A stretch of 64,000 bases of DNA from NCBI GenBank assembly GCA_018267475.1, contig JAFDYI010000005.1:62001-126000 (forward strand). Direction: 5' to 3'. The notes beneath the pieces are model-generated. The model saw nothing but the letters and a program-made list of their open reading frames with translations. It was not told the origin of the DNA and did no database searches. The stretch's first letter is position 1. Each line of letters begins with the position of its first letter. This DNA comes from Bacteroidota bacterium. GTDB taxonomy: Bacteria; Bacteroidota; Bacteroidia; B-17B0; Aurantibacillaceae. The position numbers and the translations under genes were made by a program. Positions 58,974 to 64,000 of the stretch are shown here, piece after piece.

Positions 58974-59663
58974 ATGGATAAATTTACATTTTTATGGGTA
59001 GATATGCTATATGTAGCGTTTTTGCTTGTTCTTTTTTTTGCGCCCAAAATTTCTTTTTTTAAGCAAATAAAATTTACGTTTGCGCCCAGTATTCTTACTA
59101 CTTCTTTTTTTATTACCTGGAATTTGCTTTTCACGCAATATCACGTATGGGATTTTAACACTCAATACATACTGGGCATCCAGCTTTTTAAAGTGCCTTT
59201 AGAAGAAATTTTATTGCTCTTTTGCATGCCCTATATCAGCCTGTGGGCCTATTTTATCATAAAAAAACACCTACGCTTTGAGCGAGTGCAAAATGCTATT
59301 TTTTACTTTTCGTGGGTACTTATTGCCGGTTTGTTTATCTTAGGTTTTATTTATTACAACAAGCTATACACTCTGGTAGTTTGCTTTTCTTTAGGGCTTT
59401 GTTTAATGGTGGTAACCTTTAGAAAACAAGAAATATTGCTGCATTATTTTTTAAGTTGCGCCATTTTATTGTTGTTATTTTTTATACCTAATGCCTTTTT
59501 ATCCGGAAGCTTTTTGAACAAAACACTCCTTATATACAATAAGATGCAGCACCTTGATGTACATATATTAAGCTTGCCGGTAGAAACTTTTTTATATCAA
59601 ATGTTATTGGCTTTGTGCTGCATCGCTATATACGAGAAACGATTAAGCCTGGAGAACGCCTAA
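58974..59663 (+). CDS. Lycopene cyclase-domain protein (CrtYc/CrtYd-like)
   Basis: 229 residues, six to seven membrane helices, made of two related cyclase repeats; each carries a Pro-x-Glu-type motif (VPLEEILLLF about residue 76, LPVETFLYQML about residue 208) and the first contains the NTQYILGIQLF region. This is the membrane cyclase that turns lycopene or similar carotenoids into cyclic products. No crtB, crtI, crtZ or other pigment genes are adjacent. It diverges from lpdA with a long leader (about 45 bases). Confidence 0.8.
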   Translation: MDKFTFLWVDMLYVAFLLVLFFAPKISFFKQIKFTFAPSILTTSFFITWNLLFTQYHVWDFNTQYILGIQLFKVPLEEILLLFCMPYISLWAYFIIKKHLRFERVQNAIFYFSWVLIAGLFILGFIYYNKLYTLVVCFSLGLCLMVVTFRKQEILLHYFLSCAILLLLFFIPNAFLSGSFLNKTLLIYNKMQHLDVHILSLPVETFLYQMLLALCCIAIYEKRLSLENA

Positions 59664-59755
59664 GTTTTAAGCAAACGTAATTTCAAATAAAAGCATGTCG
59701 CAAGCAGCGCTATTTCTTTTGTGATTTATGACATACATTGTAGATTGAGTTCCAT

Positions 59756-60637
59756 TTATCCTATTTTTACAGAGGTCATGGTAAGCGAACCTGCTACCAT
59801 TTTATCGTTAAACAGGCTCACCGGTTCTTTTTCTCCTTTTAAGGCTAACGAATAGAGTAATGGCAAATAATGTTCGGGGGTTGGTATGGCTAAATCAAAG
59901 GCTTTGCCCTGCGAACGAAAATTAATAAGATCTTTATGGTTGCCATCAAGAATGCATTTTTTCATTTTTTCGTTGGCCTCAATGGCCCAATCAAAGCCAA
60001 AGTTTTCGTTTAAACGTTTCCATGCTACCATGCCTAAGTTATGCACCATATTACCGCTTCCGATAATGAGAACCCCTTTTTCTCTAAGTGATTTTATTTC
60101 TTGCGCCAACTCATAATGATGTTGCGGTGTTTGGCTATAATCAATGCTCATTTGAATAACCGGAATATCGGCATGAGGATATAAATGTTTAATAACACTC
60201 CATGCACCGTGGTCAAGCCCCCATTTTTCATCTAATCCTACTTGAGTTTTTGTGATTAGTGATTTTGTTTCTTTTGCCAATTCAGGACTACCCGGCGCAG
60301 GGTACTGCACTTCAAACAAATCTTTCGGGAACCCCCCAAAATCATGAATAGTAGGAGGGTTTTTCATAGCGGTTACAAATGTTCCTCTTGTTTCCCAATG
60401 TGCCGACACGCACAAAATAGCGCTAGGCTTTGGGATTTCTTTTGCTACATTTCTAAAGCCTGCTACAAATTCGTTTTCTTCAATCGCATTCATGGGGCTT
60501 CCATGCCCTATAAACAAAACCGGCATCGTAGTTGTTTTGCCCAAAGATTGCGTCAATTTATTTAATTCATTCAGTTTCATTGCGGCTGTAGTTAATGGCA
60601 AGGTTATTAATGATTTTAAAAATGTTTTCCGTTCCAT
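59756..60637 (-). CDS. 4,5-DOPA dioxygenase extradiol family protein (YgiD-like)
   Basis: 293 residues. The conserved motifs are LFIGHGSPMN (H45 metal ligand), CVSAHWETRG, DHGAW and GSGNMVHNLG of this class III extradiol ring-cleaving group. The N-terminal 30 residues (KSLITLPLTTAAM) could be a Tat/Sec-like signal or an extension. Known members cleave DOPA or related catechols. It is the last of a run gpmA-HAD-map-yggS-DOPA dioxygenase. Confidence 0.87.
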   Translation of the reverse strand: MERKTFLKSLITLPLTTAAMKLNELNKLTQSLGKTTTMPVLFIGHGSPMNAIEENEFVAGFRNVAKEIPKPSAILCVSAHWETRGTFVTAMKNPPTIHDFGGFPKDLFEVQYPAPGSPELAKETKSLITKTQVGLDEKWGLDHGAWSVIKHLYPHADIPVIQMSIDYSQTPQHHYELAQEIKSLREKGVLIIGSGNMVHNLGMVAWKRLNENFGFDWAIEANEKMKKCILDGNHKDLINFRSQGKAFDLAIPTPEHYLPLLYSLALKGEKEPVSLFNDKMVAGSLTMTSVKIG

Positions 60638-60655
60638 TAAAAAAACAACATCCTT

Positions 60656-61315
60656 CTAATGATATACTCTTTCTCCAAAAATAGAACTGCCTAAGCGAAG
60701 CATGGTACTTCCCTGCTCTACGGCTATACTATAATCGCTGCTCATACCCATACTTAGGGTTTGCAACAAGGGTTGCTGCTGCTGGTGTTTGCAAAAAAAA
60801 GCATGTAAGTTTTTAAACTCGTTTCTTATCTGCTCTTTATTATTCGTATTGCTGGCCATACCCATAAACCCTTGTATTTGCACGTGAGGCAATGAGTTAA
60901 GCATACCTGATGCTAATATGTTTTCACATTCGCTAAAGCTAAAACCAAATTTGGTTTCTTCTTGCGCTATGTGTATTTGCAATAAACATTTGATCATGCG
61001 TTTGTTTTTTTGTCCTTGCTTATTTATTTCTTTTAAAAGACTAAGACTATCCACCCCATGAATTAGATATACAAAAGGCGCTATGTATTTTACCTTATTG
61101 CTTTGTAAATGTCCAATGGCGTGCCAGCATATATCTTGGGGCAATTGTGCTTGTTTTTCCACTAACTCTTGTATATAATTTTCCCCAAAGTGGCGCTGCC
61201 CTTCCTGATAGGCTTCTTGTATCAAGGATATTGGTTTGGTTTTTGAAACAGCCACCAGTGTAACAGAGGGCGGAAGTTCGCTTCTTATTTTTTGTAATTG
61301 CAGGGCAACGCTCAT
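60656..61315 (-). CDS. YggS-family PLP-binding protein
   Basis: 219 residues, alanine racemase-like barrel. The PLP lysine is in VAVSKTKP (K25). FGENYIQELVEKQ, WHAIGHLQSNKVKY and SMGMSSDYSIAVEQGSTMLRLGSSIFGER are family hallmarks. It controls PLP availability and amino-acid homeostasis rather than catalysing a known reaction. It follows map by 21 bases in the same unit. Confidence 0.95.
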   Translation of the reverse strand: MSVALQLQKIRSELPPSVTLVAVSKTKPISLIQEAYQEGQRHFGENYIQELVEKQAQLPQDICWHAIGHLQSNKVKYIAPFVYLIHGVDSLSLLKEINKQGQKNKRMIKCLLQIHIAQEETKFGFSFSECENILASGMLNSLPHVQIQGFMGMASNTNNKEQIRNEFKNLHAFFCKHQQQQPLLQTLSMGMSSDYSIAVEQGSTMLRLGSSIFGERVYH

Positions 61316-61336
61316 TTCAAAATAAAAAAATAGTGC

Positions 61337-62134
61337 TTAAATATCCATTAAAAAATCATTTTTTTTCATAGCCTCTTCGGCATAAGAAAAGGTAGATAGA
61401 ATATCGGCTACTCCATTTACAATAGCTATATCGTGCTCAAAATGAGCAGATGGTTTTCGGTCGGCGGTAACAATAGTCCAACCATCTTTTAGTTGGGTAA
61501 CTTCTTTTTTTCCTAAGTTTATCATAGGCTCTATGGCAATGGTTAGCCCGTTTTGTATAAGGGGGCCGCTGCCTCGTTTTCCATAATTGGGTACTTCTGG
61601 TTTTTCGTGCAAATTTTTTCCTAAGCCATGTCCTACCAAATCGCGTACCACGCCGTATCCGTTTTTTTGTGCATGTTGTTGTATGGCGTAACTAACATCG
61701 CCTATTCGGTTTCCGGTTTTTGCCTGTTCAATACCTAAGTACAAGCACTCTTTCGTAACGCGCACCAGGCGTTGTACTTCTTGTGCAATGTCGCCGCAAC
61801 AAAAGGTGTAAGCGTGGTCGCCTACAAAATGGTTTTTTATTACGCCACAATCTACCGAAATAATATCTCCGCTTTGCAGTATTGTTTTATCAGAGGGAAT
61901 GCCGTGCACCACTTGCTCGTTTACAGAAAGGCAAAGTGTAGCCGGAAAGCCCCCATAGCCTTTAAAAACGGGTACTCCCCCGTTATCTCTAATAAACTGT
62001 TCGGCGCGGACATCTAAGTGCTTTAGGGTAACTCCTTCTTTTATTTCGGAGGCCACCAAGCCCAAGGTTTGCGATACCATTTGTGCCGATATGCGCATCA
62101 GCTCTATCTCTTCCGTTGTTTTTAGATAAATCAT
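61337..62134 (-). CDS. map: Type I methionine aminopeptidase
   Basis: 265 residues. The metal-binding residues appear in SVDCGVIKNHFVGDHAYTF, LVGHGLGKNLHEKPEVP (H), AIEPMINLG (E) and HFEHDIAI (E). It removes the initiator Met from new proteins. The start overlaps the preceding HAD gene by 4 bases (ATGA), giving coupled translation. Confidence 0.96.
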   Translation of the reverse strand: MIYLKTTEEIELMRISAQMVSQTLGLVASEIKEGVTLKHLDVRAEQFIRDNGGVPVFKGYGGFPATLCLSVNEQVVHGIPSDKTILQSGDIISVDCGVIKNHFVGDHAYTFCCGDIAQEVQRLVRVTKECLYLGIEQAKTGNRIGDVSYAIQQHAQKNGYGVVRDLVGHGLGKNLHEKPEVPNYGKRGSGPLIQNGLTIAIEPMINLGKKEVTQLKDGWTIVTADRKPSAHFEHDIAIVNGVADILSTFSYAEEAMKKNDFLMDI

Positions 62135-62580
62135 TTTCCTAGTATGCGTTTAAAAAAAGAACTTGTTCTCGGTTGAGAATTATAATGTGCTTCTTTGTTT
62201 TTTATTTGATGATTAAACTCGCCTCCTTCGGGGTGTAGGTTTTGCCACACTTCGCTCCAGCCTATAAAACCGCCTACATTACGGTCGTCAATAAAAATAT
62301 CGGCGTTTATTTTTCGGCTTATATTTGAGGCGTAATCCTCTTCGGGATAGCTTTTGTTTATTGCATAAAACTCAATGCCGTTTTGTTTGCAATAATCCAC
62401 CGCTTCTTGCAAGGTATCTCCCGCGCGAAAAGTCCATAAAATAAGCTTATGTCCTTTGGCTTGCAGGGCTTTTAGGGTGTCAAAAGCAAAGAGCATTTCT
62501 TTTCCTATCTTAGGGTATTTGTGCTCTACAATAGTTCCGTCAAAATCAACGGCAATTATTTTTCCTTCGTTGCTAATCAT
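62131..62580 (-). CDS. HAD-superfamily hydrolase, small
   Basis: 149 residues with motif I DFDGTIVEH (nucleophile and general acid Asp), motif II LWTFRAG, and motif IV DIFIDDRNVGGF. No cap domain; resembles BT-type small HAD phosphatases, though the C-terminal 40 residues are unrelated and basic. Substrate unknown. The ATG overlaps the gpmA stop by 1 base (TAATG) and its end overlaps map, so gpmA, this gene and map are tightly coupled. Confidence 0.85.
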   Translation of the reverse strand: MISNEGKIIAVDFDGTIVEHKYPKIGKEMLFAFDTLKALQAKGHKLILWTFRAGDTLQEAVDYCKQNGIEFYAINKSYPEEDYASNISRKINADIFIDDRNVGGFIGWSEVWQNLHPEGGEFNHQIKNKEAHYNSQPRTSSFFKRILGK

Positions 62581-63185
62581 TATAGATTGTGGGTTTTTAA
62601 CACATTAAGAGTCGTATCCAATTCATATAGGCGGGGCTGCGCGGTTCCAATTTCAAATTCTAAAATTTGGGCAGGCGTCATTTTTTCTAAGTGCATAATA
62701 AGGGCGCGCAAGCTGTTTCCGTGGGCCGCAATTACGATGTTTTTTCCTGCTTTTAGCTTGGGGGCTATCTCCGTTTCAAAATACGGGATTACACGTTCTG
62801 CGGTATCTTTTAGGCTCTCGCCGTGGGGCGGAGCTATATCGTAACTTCGGCGCCATATTTTTACTTGCTCATCGCCGTATTTAGCGGCTGTATCTGCTTT
62901 GTTCAACCCTTGCAAATCGCCATACATACGTTCGTTCAGTGCTTTGTTGTAGGTAAGCGGAATGTGGTTTTGGCCACAAACTTCAAGTGCTAATTGCAAG
63001 GTTTTTTGCGCACGCTGCAAGGCCGATGCGTACCCCTCATCAAAACAAAAATTCTTTAACTTTACTCCGGCGGCTTTGGCTTCTTCTATGCCCTTTTCGC
63101 TTAGCGCTACATCTACCCACCCGGTAAATTTATTTTCTAAATTCCAAACCGACTGCCCATGCCTAAAAATAACTAATTGAGCCAT
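62580..63185 (-). CDS. gpmA: 2,3-bisphosphoglycerate-dependent phosphoglycerate mutase
   Basis: 201 residues, shorter than the usual ~230-250. The phospho-histidine is H9 in FRHGQSVWN; FTGWVDVALSEKG, RMYGDLQGLNKAD and the second His in IAAHGNSLRAL are typical. It interconverts 3- and 2-phosphoglycerate in glycolysis. First gene of the unit; a perfect -7 box TACTTTTG lies at 63200-63207 on the minus strand. Confidence 0.93.
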   Translation of the reverse strand: MAQLVIFRHGQSVWNLENKFTGWVDVALSEKGIEEAKAAGVKLKNFCFDEGYASALQRAQKTLQLALEVCGQNHIPLTYNKALNERMYGDLQGLNKADTAAKYGDEQVKIWRRSYDIAPPHGESLKDTAERVIPYFETEIAPKLKAGKNIVIAAHGNSLRALIMHLEKMTPAQILEFEIGTAQPRLYELDTTLNVLKTHNL

Positions 63186-63199
63186 AAAAAATTTTTAGA

Positions 63200-63207
63200 C
63201 AAAAGTA
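63200..63207 (-). promoter_or_regulatory. Predicted -7 promoter box of the gpmA unit
   Basis: Minus-strand TACTTTTG matches TAnnTTTG exactly, 14 bases before the ATG at 63185. Confidence 0.5.
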
Positions 63208-63253
63208 CAAAAAAAATGTGAGGTGCCGGGACACAAAAAAGGGGTGATTTTTT

Positions 63254-64000
63254 CTACTTTTTTATATTTTGTATTACCCACTTGGCATCGCTGGCAAGCA
63301 TCGAATCAACACTTATGTTATTTTTCTTTGCTTTTTCTTCTATAACACGCATCCATTTTTCATCAGCTTTTATGCGTTTTTTTAATGCTTCTATATCTTC
63401 CTTAAATTTTTTTTGTGTATTTTCTCCCTTCAGGGTATAGTACATATTTTCTATAAAACCCCAACCAAAAGTAGGTAAGGTGGCTTCAGTTGCCATAATT
63501 ATAAACACATCATGCTTGCTAATTTCTTCTTGTAAATTTACTTCGCTGGCATCTAATGGTTTTATATAGCTATCAGGATATATTTGTCGATTGTAATACC
63601 AAAAATGACTTTTATCAAACACTTTAGATATGCCAAAATTGAAAATACCCCAGTAATAACTATCTGAAACGACTAATACAGAAGGTTTTATCTTTCCCGA
63701 ATCAGATTGGAACTGCACTTCAGGCCAAGCCATATCAAAAGATTTTAGTTTAAACAAGATGTTCATTCCATCAGCCACATCGTATTCGCCGTCTTTAGGC
63801 TGGCATATTTCTACCTTATTCCAAAACAGATTAGGCATGTCTATGTTGCGTTTTTTTTCCATAAAACGAATAAGCGAATCAGCAGCTATGCAAGAGCCGT
63901 AATAACTCCAGTGTATGCCGTATTGAGTGTATAAAGGGTACTTTGATTTATTTTTTTGTTGGGCAAAATAGGTATTAAAGTCTATGTGGTCTATCGCTAA
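63254..64000 (-). CDS. AlgX/AlgJ-like SGNH hydrolase protein, C-terminal part (gene runs off the window)
   Basis: The minus-strand frame is open from 64000 to the stop at 63254, so at least 248 residues belong to it and the Met at 63862 is internal. GIHWSYYGSC resembles the HW motif of AlgX/AlgJ-type SGNH domains, and VVSDSYYW further on resembles the serine block of these folds. Such proteins assist O-acetylation of polysaccharides next to MBOAT genes. The C-terminal 60 residues form a charged helix (KKFKEDIEALKKRIKADEKWMRVIEEKAKK). Neighbour upstream is outside the window. Confidence 0.65.
   Translation of the reverse strand, partial: LAIDHIDFNTYFAQQKNKSKYPLYTQYGIHWSYYGSCIAADSLIRFMEKKRNIDMPNLFWNKVEICQPKDGEYDVADGMNILFKLKSFDMAWPEVQFQSDSGKIKPSVLVVSDSYYWGIFNFGISKVFDKSHFWYYNRQIYPDSYIKPLDASEVNLQEEISKHDVFIIMATEATLPTFGWGFIENMYYTLKGENTQKKFKEDIEALKKRIKADEKWMRVIEEKAKKNNISVDSMLASDAKWVIQNIKK

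Noticed and set aside
1-64000. CRISPR arrays, insertion sequences, prophage or integrated elements
   Set aside because: No repeated spacers, transposase or integrase genes, or att-like repeats were seen; codon and base use look uniform along the window.

Overview
The window is chromosomal DNA from a Bacteroidota bacterium. The evidence is AT-rich coding sequence, three secreted proteins with type IX secretion (T9SS) C-terminal sorting domains, DUF6089 and DUF4295 proteins, almost no Shine-Dalgarno sequences, and many copies of the Bacteroidota -7 promoter element TAnnTTTG just upstream of start codons. Finer placement (Flavobacteriales, Chitinophagales or an uncultured relative) cannot be settled from the sequence alone. 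No rRNA, tRNA, CRISPR array, insertion sequence or prophage was recognised. Coding density is high and no gene-free stretch exceeds about 300 bases.

Layout. 1-5.8 kb: an SSAT-like acetyltransferase, a LytS-type histidine kinase, ccmB-ccmC-ccmD (haem export for cytochrome c maturation), a PfkB sugar kinase and a Wzx-like flippase. 5.8-15.6 kb: asparagine synthetase-like amidotransferase, a large T9SS protein, a PhaE-like polyhydroxyalkanoate synthase subunit, a tandem universal stress protein, a T9SS dimethylformamidase-like protein and malate dehydrogenase. 15.6-24.2 kb: dipeptide epimerase, a MarR-pirin-YceI module with two identical palindromic operators, phosphofructokinase, a steroid 5-alpha-reductase-like protein, lpxD, a DUF6089 protein and small enzymes. 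24.3-31 kb: gatC, plsC, dnaN, an M61 peptidase, a SUI1 factor, ftsY, SIMPL, DUF4295 and rpmG. 31-40.5 kb: cobalamin adenosyltransferase, a fused oligopeptide ABC ATPase, a subtilisin-like T9SS protease, a lone HsdR-N-type nuclease domain, AMP nucleosidase and a polysaccharide-type ABC permease. 40.5-47.6 kb: a 1203-residue NtrY-like histidine kinase translationally coupled to an ABC ATPase, then a RelA/SpoT enzyme. 47.6-54.2 kb: an apparent six-gene operon of a TolC/HlyD/MFS efflux pump, DUF488, a flavin halogenase-like enzyme and a lipoprotein. 54.3-64 kb: TPR and LRR proteins, lpdA with two small genes, a carotenoid cyclase, and a gpmA-HAD-map-yggS-DOPA dioxygenase run; the window ends inside an AlgX-like SGNH protein.

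Most of this is housekeeping. The parts most worth following are the efflux operon with the halogenase-like flavoenzyme; the histidine kinase/ABC ATPase pair with no permease or response regulator beside it; the MarR-pirin-YceI module with duplicated operators; the PhaE-like protein with no PhaC nearby; and the very short distance between -7 boxes and start codons, which suggests many leaderless or near-leaderless mRNAs.
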